A DNA stretch of 64,000 nt from CBDDHT01 sp965227905 (lineage in GTDB: Bacteria; Pseudomonadota; Alphaproteobacteria; Rhizobiales; Methyloligellaceae). A program made the position numbers and the translations under genes. The stretch's first letter is position 1; each line of letters begins with the position of its first letter. The DNA lies in the NCBI GenBank assembly GCA_965227905.1, contig OZ245780.1:806001-870000 (forward strand). Reading direction: 5' to 3'. This document shows, piece after piece, positions 8,524 through 16,121 of this stretch. The notes beneath the pieces are model-generated. The model had not been told where the DNA came from. It did not search any database and saw nothing but the letters and a program-made list of their open reading frames with translations.

Positions 8524-9150
8524 ATGTATCAACCTCCAGCCTTCAAGGAAGACCGCGTCGATGTCATGCATGACCTGATCGGAGCACATCCCTTCGCAAC
8601 ACTGGTCTGTCTTGTCGATGGCAGTCTCACGGCAAATCATATCCCGCTCATGCTCCACGCCGAGCTTGGAGAAAAGGGAACGTTGCGGGGTCATGTCGCG
8701 CGTGCCAATCCGATCTGGAAGGATTTCGATGCAGGCGTTGACGTGATCGCCGTGTTTCAAGGTGTCCAGCATTACATCACGCCCTCCTGGTATCCGACCA
8801 AGAAGGAACACGAAAAGGTCGTCCCGACCTGGAACTATGCCGTCGTGCATGCCCATGGACCAATGCGCGTCTTCAAGGAGGCAGACTGGTTGAGAGCGCA
8901 GGTTGAGAGTCTGACGGATCAACAGGAGGCGGGCCGCGATGAATCCTGGGCCGTCACCGATGCGCCGGCTGACTTTGTCGCTCGCCAGCTCCGAGGCATT
9001 GTTGGTATCGAAATTCCTATCGTCCGGCTTGAGGGTAAATGGAAGCTTAGCCAGAACCGCGGGGAAGAGGATCGGCATGGCGTGATCGATGGATTGGATA
9101 AAGAAAACGCGGCTGATGCCAGGCGGATGGCCGCGCTGATTCCGCGATGA
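8524..9150 (+). CDS. FMN-binding PaiB-type protein
   Basis: 208-residue protein of the PaiB family (FMN-binding split barrel), first named as a negative regulator in Bacillus. Visible family features are the N-terminal MYQPPAFKEDR, LTANHIPLML, the FMN-site region GVQHYITPSWYPTKKEHEKVVPTWNYAVVHAHG, and LRGIVGIEIPI. The GAGGAG ribosome site suits the ATG at 8524. It lies in the same orientation behind the OYE gene, so it may be co-transcribed. Whether it regulates or acts as a flavin enzyme is open. Confidence 0.88.
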   Translation: MYQPPAFKEDRVDVMHDLIGAHPFATLVCLVDGSLTANHIPLMLHAELGEKGTLRGHVARANPIWKDFDAGVDVIAVFQGVQHYITPSWYPTKKEHEKVVPTWNYAVVHAHGPMRVFKEADWLRAQVESLTDQQEAGRDESWAVTDAPADFVARQLRGIVGIEIPIVRLEGKWKLSQNRGEEDRHGVIDGLDKENAADARRMAALIPR

Positions 9151-9169
9151 CCGCTGAGCGCTGAAATCC

Positions 9170-10186
9170 TCAGACGAGGTTGAACCGAATGAGGCTCTCT
9201 GCGGTCGAGCGAATGGGTTCGTCAGCCGGCCGGGGTGACCAGGCAAGGACTCGTTTTGCCTTCGAGCTGTCCACAACGCGTTTTTGATCGAGTTCGATCA
9301 GAATCTGCTTCAACGAGCGGTCGAAAGTTGCAGCCAAACGGATCGCGAAGCTTGGTAGATCCCATGTCGGTGCTTTGCGCCCTTCGTCAGGAAATGCGGA
9401 TTTGACGGCGGCTCCGATTTCTCTGAACCACATCCAGCGATCGGTGCATGCAAAGCGTTGGCCAATCGCGGCTTCGCTCTCGAACGCGCTGACATGCATG
9501 TCGGCAACATCCCGCACGTCCACAACACAGAAACCAATCCTTGCGGCGCCGGGATAACGACCGAGCATCATACGTCTGATCAGGCCGACCGACGTTCCAT
9601 GTCCGGCTCTCAGCAATGGGCCGAAGACCAAGCCGGGATTGATGGCGGTCAGTGCGATATTGGTCGTGTCCTTGGCGACAAAATCCCATGCGGCACGTTC
9701 AGCAAGCGTCTTGCTCTGCACATATGGGGTTACGTCCCTTCCCGAAGGATCGGTCCAATCCTCCTCATTGAAAAAGGCTTCGCGGCCGCCTCGCCCGTAG
9801 CACATGGCAACCATCGACGATGTCAATACGGCACGCCGGATACCGGCATTGTTCGCGGCATCAAGCACGCGCAAGGTGCCGTCGACAGCAGGTTTGATCA
9901 CCGATTGCGGGTCACTTGGCATTTTCATCGGGAATGGCGAAGCCATGTGAAAGACGCCGTCGCAACCTTTCATGGCATCCGACCACCCGGTGTCATCCAA
10001 TAGATCCGCCTTGGCGAAGTCCACGTCGCCGCCGGTACTGTTGTTCGCTAGGATTTCCTCGAGAGGTGCAATGCGATCCCTGTCGCGCACGGTTGCACGG
10101 ACAGCATATCCCCGCGCCAAGAGTGCAAGGACCGTATGTCCGGCGATGAAGCCGGAACCGCCTGTAACCAGGATGCGTTCGCTCAT
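9170..10186 (-). CDS. NAD-dependent epimerase/dehydratase (extended SDR, aldehyde or dihydroflavonol reductase-like)
   Basis: Extended short-chain dehydrogenase of 338 residues. The NAD(P) motif TGGSGFIAGHTVLALLARGY is at the N-terminus, followed by DLLDDTGW, FHMASP, the catalytic Ser/Thr region LTSSMVAMCYG and a YVQSKTLAE (YxxxK) motif. It resembles reductases that act on aldehydes or ketones rather than sugar epimerases. Its start overlaps the stop of the upstream alpha/beta-hydrolase gene by four bases, so the two are translated together. Confidence 0.88.
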   Translation of the reverse strand: MSERILVTGGSGFIAGHTVLALLARGYAVRATVRDRDRIAPLEEILANNSTGGDVDFAKADLLDDTGWSDAMKGCDGVFHMASPFPMKMPSDPQSVIKPAVDGTLRVLDAANNAGIRRAVLTSSMVAMCYGRGGREAFFNEEDWTDPSGRDVTPYVQSKTLAERAAWDFVAKDTTNIALTAINPGLVFGPLLRAGHGTSVGLIRRMMLGRYPGAARIGFCVVDVRDVADMHVSAFESEAAIGQRFACTDRWMWFREIGAAVKSAFPDEGRKAPTWDLPSFAIRLAATFDRSLKQILIELDQKRVVDSSKAKRVLAWSPRPADEPIRSTAESLIRFNLV

Positions 10187-11046
10187 AAGGCACCCGCCGC
10201 TTGTCTGGACGCCGGGCTAACCTGACTGCGCAAGAGGTCTATCGTCGTTTCCGGCGCTTCCTGCATTATCCAATGGCCGGCATCTGGCACGGTTGAGACC
10301 TGCGCAACCGGTAGCAGAGAACGCACATGCTCCAAGCGTGCATCGAGATGGCCTATGACGGTGGCATCCTGCTCACCCCAGGTGAGATGCACGGGACAGC
10401 GCAAAGTCGGGAGGACATCATCGAGGATCGACGAACGGGAGATTGAGCGTGAGCGAAATGGCTTTGGGATGCAGTTGAAGAGATGGGCGCGAACGGCTTC
10501 CTCCGTTGCCATTGCTTCGCGCGAAAGCATGAGTGCGATCAGATTGGAGCGCGCACCGGCCTGAAGGTCATGCGGCGCCAGCGTCTCCAGACGTTGCATG
10601 CCAGGAAGCGGCCCACGCGGTCCGCCGAAACCTGCCGAGCCTATCAGCGTCAGATGAGAGACCAGCGCCGATTCCCGAGCCGCTATCTGCGTGCCGACAA
10701 TGCCGCCAAACGAGAATGCGGCTAATCTCGTGGTTCCACCTGATGGCAGGAGTTTGTAAAGGTCTCGGATGACGCCATCGATGATTTGGTCGATCGTTTC
10801 AGCTTGCCTGTCTCTGGCATTGCCGAAGCCGGGCATATCAGGAACCAGAACACGATAATCCCGGGCTAGGTCTTCGATGACGGGGACCCAGTGCAACCAG
10901 GAGCCGGACCCGCCATGGATCAATGTCAGGGCCGGGCCCGTTCCATATGCATGCCACACGCAGGCGAAACCGTCTGCCGCGTCCTGTCCGAAAATTTCGG
11001 CGGCGCGGTGCAGATTCTCGACCCGTTCTGATATCCAGTCGCTCAT
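10183..11046 (-). CDS. Alpha/beta-hydrolase
   Basis: Soluble alpha/beta-hydrolase of 287 residues, similar in layout to meta-cleavage product hydrolases. The oxyanion motif LIHGGSGSWLHW is followed by YRVLVPDMPGFG, nucleophile-elbow region LAAFSFGG (Ser in SFG), and the late PDAGHWIMQEAPE containing the catalytic His. The start at 11046 (MSDWISERVE) gives a normal N-terminus; a longer frame from 11202 adds a Pro/Arg-rich extension and is rejected. It forms a two-gene operon with the reductase and is divergent from the thiolase. Confidence 0.87.
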   Translation of the reverse strand: MSDWISERVENLHRAAEIFGQDAADGFACVWHAYGTGPALTLIHGGSGSWLHWVPVIEDLARDYRVLVPDMPGFGNARDRQAETIDQIIDGVIRDLYKLLPSGGTTRLAAFSFGGIVGTQIAARESALVSHLTLIGSAGFGGPRGPLPGMQRLETLAPHDLQAGARSNLIALMLSREAMATEEAVRAHLFNCIPKPFRSRSISRSSILDDVLPTLRCPVHLTWGEQDATVIGHLDARLEHVRSLLPVAQVSTVPDAGHWIMQEAPETTIDLLRSQVSPASRQAAGAL

Positions 11047-11255
11047 GGCACATTCGTATCGCTTGGTTCTTGCCCGATGCCAAGTCCGATTCTTAGATGG
11101 ATCGCTGAGTTGTCCAAGACGTGATAGATGAAATATTCGAATTGGCCGCAGAATTCGTGAAAGGTATCCCCAACCTTTCGCAATACCTGGTTGCCAAAAC
11201 ACCGGAGTAAAGGTCTGCCACAGAGCATTCCTTCAACAAATAAGGGAACGTTGTA
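11047..11255. other. Divergent intergenic region with an inverted repeat
   Basis: This 209-base gap lies between the hydrolase/reductase operon and the thiolase. It contains CGAATT-N8-AATTCG (11138-11157), overlapped by the smaller palindrome ATTCGAAT. The spacing and position fit a shared operator. No regulator gene adjoins it, and promoter boxes were not clear enough to call. Confidence 0.3.
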
Positions 11256-12464
11256 ATGACGCACAACCGGGATGCTTGGGTCTGCGACTATGTTCGAACG
11301 CCGATCGGCCGTTATGGCGGGGCGCTTTCGAAGGTGCGACCGGACGATCTTGCCGCTCTTCCGATACAGGCTTTGAAAGAACGCAATCCCGATATGGACC
11401 CCGGTGCCGTCGACGAAGTTCTGCTGGGCTGTGCAAATCAGGCCGGTGAAGACAATCGAAACGTGGCACGAATGGCGCTTCTTCTTGCCGGCCTGCCGGA
11501 TTCGGTCCCGGGCATGACCATGAATCGGCTTTGCGGGTCCGGGATGGATGCGGTTGGAACCGCGGCCCGTGCAATCCGGTCGGGCGAGGCCGATCTGATT
11601 ATTGCCGGCGGAGTCGAATCCATGAGCCGTGCGCCTTTTGTCATGGGCAAGGCCGACACGGCATTTTCACGATCGGCCGAGATCTTCGACACGACGATTG
11701 GCTGGCGCTTCGTCAATGCTGCGATGGAGAAAGCGCATGGCATCGATTCCATGCCCGATACGGCCGAGAATGTCGCTGAGGAATTCAATATCGATCGAGC
11801 CGATCAAGACGCATTTGCCCTTCGCTCGCAGCAGCGCGCGGGGGATGCCATGCGGGAGCGTCTGAGTGAAGAGATTACACCGGTAACGATTCCCGTGCGG
11901 CGGGGCGAGCCGATCATCGTCTCGACGGATGAGTATCCGCGGCCGAACACGACGCTCGACGCGCTGTCTGCCCTGCGCGCACCATTCCGCGAGGGCGGAA
12001 CCGTGACGGCTGGAAACGCTTCCGGCGTGAATGACGGTTCGGCGGCACTCATCATTGCCAGCGAAGATGCTGCAAAAGAACACGGTTTGACGCCGATCGC
12101 TCGTGTCGCCGGAATGGCGACGGCGGGCGTTGCACCGCGCATCATGGGCTTTGGTCCGGCACCAGCCAGCGAAATCCTCCTGAAACGCCTCAATCTGTCG
12201 ATCGACGATATCGGTGTCATCGAACTCAATGAGGCTTTCGCCGCTCAGGCACTGGCCGTTCTGAGAGCGCTTGGCGTCGATGACGATGCGGAACATGTGA
12301 ATCCGAACGGCGGTGCGATTGCGCTCGGACATCCACTCGGGGCATCTGGTGCCCGGCTCGTCGGCACGGCAGCGTTCGAGATGCAACGCCGTGGCGCGAA
12401 CCATGCTCTGTGCACGATGTGCATCGGCGTCGGTCAAGGCATCGCGCTCGCACTTCAGAGATAG
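11256..12464 (+). CDS. Acetyl-CoA acyltransferase (thiolase, 3-oxoadipyl-CoA thiolase-like)
   Basis: Degradative-type thiolase of 402 residues that cleaves a 3-oxoacyl-CoA to acetyl-CoA and a shortened acyl-CoA. The full catalytic set is present: Cys93 in NRLCGSGMDA, His359 in ALGHPLGASGAR and Cys389 in CTMCIGVGQG. The overall pattern, such as DEVLLGCANQAGEDNRNVARMA, is close to PcaF-type 3-oxoadipyl-CoA thiolases, but no other pca genes are nearby, so the symbol is left empty. An AAGGGA ribosome site precedes the ATG. Confidence 0.93.
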   Translation: MTHNRDAWVCDYVRTPIGRYGGALSKVRPDDLAALPIQALKERNPDMDPGAVDEVLLGCANQAGEDNRNVARMALLLAGLPDSVPGMTMNRLCGSGMDAVGTAARAIRSGEADLIIAGGVESMSRAPFVMGKADTAFSRSAEIFDTTIGWRFVNAAMEKAHGIDSMPDTAENVAEEFNIDRADQDAFALRSQQRAGDAMRERLSEEITPVTIPVRRGEPIIVSTDEYPRPNTTLDALSALRAPFREGGTVTAGNASGVNDGSAALIIASEDAAKEHGLTPIARVAGMATAGVAPRIMGFGPAPASEILLKRLNLSIDDIGVIELNEAFAAQALAVLRALGVDDDAEHVNPNGGAIALGHPLGASGARLVGTAAFEMQRRGANHALCTMCIGVGQGIALALQR

Positions 12465-12636
12465 GTTCGAAATCGTTCTAGAGAGTCTCGCGCCAAGTTT
12501 CGCGCTTTCACGGCGGCTCACATCGAGTGTCGATTGTGATTCATGGCGATCCTCGCATTTCGATGGGTCAGAAAAGAGCTCGTGAAGTTCTTGAGCGCCT
12601 TTGTGCCGATTGTTGGTAATGGTTTGTGGTGACCAA

Positions 12637-13155
12637 TCAGATCGCTTGGCCCGGAATAGGACAGTCGCTGCATGTCCGGACGGCACAGAGACGACAGATG
12701 CGATGTTTTGCCATTTCGGTTTCTGGCATGTTTGTCAGGACCTTCGCGAGTAACTCACCGAGAACAAGCCGCTCGTCAGCGGTGAGCCCTATGAGGGCCG
12801 CTTCCAGCGTATCGAGACGACGCTCCATCAGCTGCTGACGTAGCTTGCCGCCCTTTGGACTCAAATGCAGCGCTACAGCGCGGCCGTCAGCCGCCTTGCG
12901 CCGCTTTACCAGGCCATCCTCTTCCAGCCGATCGATCAAACGTACGGTGCCGGGATGAGAGAGATCGAGAACCTGGCGGAGAATTTCGACGGAGAGACCT
13001 GGAGCATAACCGAGTACTACGATTGCTGCAGCCGTTTCGCCGGATCGATCGAAAGTGTTTTTCATGCCGGACTTAATCCGGTCGGTGATTGCGAGGGCAA
13101 GCGCACCAAGCAGGTTCGTCGTGCGGTCCATTCCGGCAATGTATGCGCGCCGCAT
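12637..13155 (-). CDS. MarR family regulator with C-terminal four-cysteine tail
   Basis: Winged-helix regulator of 172 residues. The recognition-helix region LDLSHPGTVRLIDRLEEDGLVKRRKAADGRAVALHLSPKG is typical of MarR. The C-terminus carries C-R-L-C-A-V-R-T-C-S-D-C, a CxxCx4CxxC arrangement that could bind a metal or act as a thiol sensor. The start could also be the Met at 13131. It is divergent from the SnoaL/DUF3237 genes, with two palindromes between them, so it probably represses both sides. The ligand is unknown. Confidence 0.88.
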   Translation of the reverse strand: MRRAYIAGMDRTTNLLGALALAITDRIKSGMKNTFDRSGETAAAIVVLGYAPGLSVEILRQVLDLSHPGTVRLIDRLEEDGLVKRRKAADGRAVALHLSPKGGKLRQQLMERRLDTLEAALIGLTADERLVLGELLAKVLTNMPETEMAKHRICRLCAVRTCSDCPIPGQAI

Positions 13156-13160
13156 AAATT

Positions 13161-13172
13161 CTGCAATTGCAG
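13161..13172. promoter_or_regulatory. Perfect 12-base palindrome before the marR-type gene
   Basis: CTGCAATTGCAG lies five bases upstream of the regulator's proposed start codon and next to the larger palindrome at 13178-13206. It may be a secondary operator site. Evidence is symmetry and position only. Confidence 0.4.
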
Positions 13173-13177
13173 GATTG

Positions 13178-13206
13178 ATTTACATGCATGCGTCATGCAT
13201 ATAAAT
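13178..13206. promoter_or_regulatory. Candidate MarR operator, 29-base near-perfect palindrome
   Basis: The core is ATGCATG-CGT-CATGCAT (13184-13200, perfect). After one mismatch it is flanked by ATTTA on the left and TAAAT on the right, extending the symmetry to 29 bases. It lies between the MarR-type gene and the divergent SnoaL-like gene, where a dimeric winged-helix repressor would block both promoters. Confidence 0.7.
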
Positions 13207-13235
13207 TCCATGAAAAGGTTAGTTGAGGTTTAGTA

Positions 13236-13709
13236 ATGACCCCCGAACGCATGTATGAACTTGCCGCCGGACTGAGCGTCGCCAAGAACCGTCAGGATGT
13301 TGCCGCCGCCCTCACCTTCATGCACGACGACATCGAACTAACCTCTCCCGCTTGGGGCGCGATAGCCCGCGGGAAGGAGGAAAATGCGGCTCTGCTCAGG
13401 CAATTCTTCGCCAATTATCCGAACTACGAAGTGAGCTTCGAGGGCTATGTTGCGGATGACGAACATTTCGTCGGTTGGGGCACGGTCCGCATGACAATGG
13501 CTGCCGACGCGAGCGATGCGAATGACATGTCGCCCAACGGGAGCCTGATCTCGGTCCCGGTGACAATCCGGATGACCTTCAAGGATGGTCTGATCGCAAC
13601 CGAGCATTTCATGTGCGATCTGGCGCAGATCGCCGCCCAGTCTGGCATTTCCATTGACGGTATGTGGAAGAACATTTTCGGCATGTCGCCGCAATCAACC
13701 GCGGTATGA
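13236..13709 (+). CDS. SnoaL-like / nuclear transport factor 2 fold protein
   Basis: Small alpha+beta cone-fold protein of 157 residues, as seen in polyketide cyclases, ketosteroid isomerases and many uncharacterised catabolic proteins. The pattern NRQDVAAALTFMHDDIELTSPAWGAIARGKEE at residues about 18-50 is typical. Catalytic residues cannot be assigned with confidence. It begins about 30 bases after the palindrome and is followed 13 bases later by a DUF3237 gene, so it is likely a MarR-controlled operon. Confidence 0.85.
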   Translation: MTPERMYELAAGLSVAKNRQDVAAALTFMHDDIELTSPAWGAIARGKEENAALLRQFFANYPNYEVSFEGYVADDEHFVGWGTVRMTMAADASDANDMSPNGSLISVPVTIRMTFKDGLIATEHFMCDLAQIAAQSGISIDGMWKNIFGMSPQSTAV

Positions 13710-13722
13710 GGAGGAGATCGAT

Positions 13723-14241
13723 ATGCTTGATAATCTGCAGTCGAAAAAGGCGGACTGGAACGCGGACAGCCCGCCCGGTCTTGAGTTTCTTTTTGAGGCA
13801 CGCGTTAAACTTCACCTACCGGCTATGGATGTGGGACCGACGCCGGACGGCAACCGCCTGATCTTCCTCGTGAAGGGCGGCACGTTCGAAGGGCCTCACC
13901 TGCGTGGGCGCGTTGTGCCGGACTCAGGTGCGGACTGGATACGGATTCGCCCGGACGGAACGGGCGTGCTTGACGTGCGCTTCTGCCTGGAGACACATGA
14001 CAACGCCTTGCTCTACCTTTATTGGCAAGGTCGGTTCTGGTCGGCGCCGGAAGATGCCGAGTATGCGCTCGATGTTGAAAAACCGGATGATCCAGCAGGT
14101 GCATGGCGCTATTATTTTCGCGCGGCGCCGCAATTTGAGACCGGTGATCCGCGCTATGCCTGGCTCAACAACATTATCGCTGTAACCAAGTCCAGAACTG
14201 GTGATGGCGGACCCATCCACCGTTTCTTCGCCGTTACGTGA
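13723..14241 (+). CDS. DUF3237 family protein
   Basis: 172-residue member of the DUF3237 family, which has no assigned reaction. Family marks are GLEFLFEARVKL at the N-terminus, GPTPDGNRLIFLVKGGTFEGPHLRG, and the C-terminal PQFETGDPRYAWLNNIIAV. The ATG at 13723 has GAGGAGAT upstream; the longer frame from 13654 would overlap the SnoaL-like gene by 56 bases. The neighbourhood suggests a role in an aromatic or terpenoid pathway. This is inferred. Confidence 0.88.
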   Translation: MLDNLQSKKADWNADSPPGLEFLFEARVKLHLPAMDVGPTPDGNRLIFLVKGGTFEGPHLRGRVVPDSGADWIRIRPDGTGVLDVRFCLETHDNALLYLYWQGRFWSAPEDAEYALDVEKPDDPAGAWRYYFRAAPQFETGDPRYAWLNNIIAVTKSRTGDGGPIHRFFAVT

Positions 14242-14359
14242 GATTGTAGGGCATGCGCTTCCACGATCCATGCGCGGTCAAAATCCGCGAACCGGCGCAT
14301 GCGCTAGGGTCGATTGTTCGCCAGCCCCGATTCAGCAGTTAAGTCCGGAGGTTTCGAAT

Positions 14360-15181
14360 ATGTCGGTCAGTCAGTCAGAAAAAGCCCGCACCTTTGTTGC
14401 CTTGCATGAGAGACCAGGTCTCTTCGTCATCGCCAATGCTTTCGATGGCTGCTCGGCACGCATGTTGGCTTCGCACGGTTTCGAAGCCCTTGCCACGTCG
14501 AGCTGGGTGCAGGCTGCCTTGCTCGGCAAGCGAGATGGAAACACCACACGGGAAGAGGCGCTCGCGCACGCCACGCAGATTTTGGAGGCAACGGACCTTC
14601 CGGTTTCTGCCGATCTCGAAAAAGGTTTCGGCGATGCGGCTGACGACGTGGCGGCGACGATTCGAGAAGCGGGGGCGATCGGCCTTGTCGGCGGCTCTAT
14701 CGAGGACGCGACTGGCGATCCCGCTACACCAATCTACGATATGGATCATGCAATCCAGCGTGTAGAAGCGGCGGTGGCGGCCGCAGGCGATCTGCCTTTC
14801 GAGTTCACCTTAACCGCGCGGAGCGAGAATTTCGTGCGAGGTGTCAACGATCTCGAAGATACCATCCGGCGCCTTCAGGCCTTTGAGGCAGTAGGAGCCG
14901 ACGTATTGATGGCACCGGGGCTGCCGGATCTCGAGGCGGTGCGCCTGGTGTGCGACAGTTTGAAAAAGCCATTCAATTTTATGGCCGGCATTAAAGGCAA
15001 GTCGTTCACCATCGCCGACCTCACCACCGCCGGCGTCAAGCGCGCCAGCCTGGCCACATCGCTCTACAGCTACGCCATGAATGCAACGCTCGAAGCAGCC
15101 CGCGAGATAATGGACGATGGCACGTTCGGATACATAGACCGGCCGGCTGCTGCAGACCTGAATGCCTTCCTTAAGGATTGA
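14360..15181 (+). CDS. Isocitrate lyase / PEP mutase superfamily protein
   Basis: Protein of 273 residues from the PEP mutase/isocitrate lyase superfamily (TIM barrel, C-C or P-C bond lyases). Seen are PGLFVIANAFDGCSARMLASHGFEALATSS, DLPVSADLEKGFGD (Mg-site Asp/Glu) and GLVGGSIEDATGD. The exact substrate cannot be inferred; relatives include oxaloacetate decarboxylases and 2-methylisocitrate lyase-like enzymes. The CCGGAGG box before 14360 fixes the start; a frame start at 14201 lies inside the DUF3237 gene. Confidence 0.88.
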   Translation: MSVSQSEKARTFVALHERPGLFVIANAFDGCSARMLASHGFEALATSSWVQAALLGKRDGNTTREEALAHATQILEATDLPVSADLEKGFGDAADDVAATIREAGAIGLVGGSIEDATGDPATPIYDMDHAIQRVEAAVAAAGDLPFEFTLTARSENFVRGVNDLEDTIRRLQAFEAVGADVLMAPGLPDLEAVRLVCDSLKKPFNFMAGIKGKSFTIADLTTAGVKRASLATSLYSYAMNATLEAAREIMDDGTFGYIDRPAAADLNAFLKD

Positions 15182-15232
15182 CACTCCTGCGTACAGCGCA
15201 TCTTTAGCCTTCCAAAGGGATTTGAAATCAAG

Positions 15233-15820
15233 ATGAGCGACCGTGACGCAGAGGCGATGGCGCGCTTCGTGCTTTTCCAGAGCCCGCTCGGCGACTGCGG
15301 CGTCGCCTGGTATGGTGACACGGTCGTGGCAACGCAGCTGCCAGAACTCACGTCTGCTGCGACAGCAGCCCGTCTGGCTGCGCGAGCTGGAGCGATATTG
15401 GGCGAGCCGCCAGTTGGCATCCGTCGCGCTATTCGATCGATCACTGCGCTTCTTGAAGGAGAAAGAACGGATCTCTCTTTCGTTGCCTGCGACTTCAGTG
15501 AACTCGATCCGTTCGCAGGGAAGGTCTACACCGCTACACGCGCAATTCCGCCAGGTGAGACGCTGACCTACGGTGCCATTGCCTCCCAAATCGGTGACAA
15601 ACGACTTGCCCGAAAGGTGGGCCAGGTTCTGGGGCGTAATCCTTTTCCGATTATCGTCCCTTGTCATCGCGTCGTTGGCGCGGACGGCCGGCTCACTGGC
15701 TTTTCAGCATGCGGCGGAGTCGAGACCAAACTCAAGCTCCTCACATTCGAGGGGGCATTGATTGGGGAGGCGCAGGGATTGTTCGGTCACCTCCCAATGG
15801 CGGTAAAACCACAAAGATGA
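15233..15820 (+). CDS. ogt: Methylated-DNA-protein cysteine S-methyltransferase
   Basis: Suicide alkyltransferase that removes O6-alkyl groups from guanine in DNA. The active-site motif IVPCHRVVG with Cys144 is intact, preceded by the helix-turn-helix arginine-finger region TYGAIASQIGDKRLARKVGQVLGRNP. The protein has 195 residues (ATG at 15233; a shorter start at 15257 is possible). It has an N-terminal Ogt-like domain and no Ada metal-binding domain. It is the last gene of the plus-strand block and converges on the MoaD/ThiS-like gene. Confidence 0.93.
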   Translation: MSDRDAEAMARFVLFQSPLGDCGVAWYGDTVVATQLPELTSAATAARLAARAGAILGEPPVGIRRAIRSITALLEGERTDLSFVACDFSELDPFAGKVYTATRAIPPGETLTYGAIASQIGDKRLARKVGQVLGRNPFPIIVPCHRVVGADGRLTGFSACGGVETKLKLLTFEGALIGEAQGLFGHLPMAVKPQR

Positions 15821-15839
15821 CGTCCGCGTCGCGGTTGCT

Positions 15840-16121
15840 CTAACCGCCAGAGATCGCTGTCAGTACAAAGATCTCGGCCCCCGGCTTCAGCCGGGTCTCC
15901 AGGGTTGCGCGTTCGCCATTGACGAAAACATTGATGTGTTTCCGTATGGACGGGGTGGAGTCGCGAAGCCGATCGCCCATGCCCGGCCATCGACTGTCGA
16001 GTTCGTCGATCACTGCACGGACGGACGTCCCTGTGACTTCAACCTGCGATGGGGCTTCGGGAAACAGGGCCAGAAGAGCCGGCGTGAGGGTGACTGTTAC
16101 GCCTCCAGATGCGGTCGTCAT
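15840..16121 (-). CDS. MoaD/ThiS family ubiquitin-like sulfur-carrier protein
   Basis: 93-residue beta-grasp protein ending in the diglycine I-S-G-G that is adenylated and thiocarboxylated in sulfur carriers. Internal features are VTVTLTPALLALFPEA and HINVFVNGERATLETRLKPGAEIFVLTA. Longer in-frame starts lie in the upstream gene; the ATG at 16121 overlaps its stop by four bases (ATGA). No MoeB/ThiF activating enzyme or MoaE is nearby, so the pathway it serves is unclear. The only partner in sight is the BNR-repeat protein. Confidence 0.87.
   Translation of the reverse strand: MTTASGGVTVTLTPALLALFPEAPSQVEVTGTSVRAVIDELDSRWPGMGDRLRDSTPSIRKHINVFVNGERATLETRLKPGAEIFVLTAISGG

Noticed and set aside
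8380..9276. 298-codon open frame on the minus strand
   Set aside because: Antisense to the PaiB-type gene, with no domain signature.
11667..12686. 339-codon open frame on the minus strand
   Set aside because: Antisense to the thiolase gene, whose catalytic residues are all intact.
12855..13233. Plus-strand frames over the MarR gene, including a 122-codon one
   Set aside because: They overlap the winged-helix gene and the operator palindromes, and show no known domain.
14810..15667. 285-codon open frame on the minus strand
   Set aside because: Antisense to the PEP-mutase-type and ogt genes, both of which have clear family motifs.
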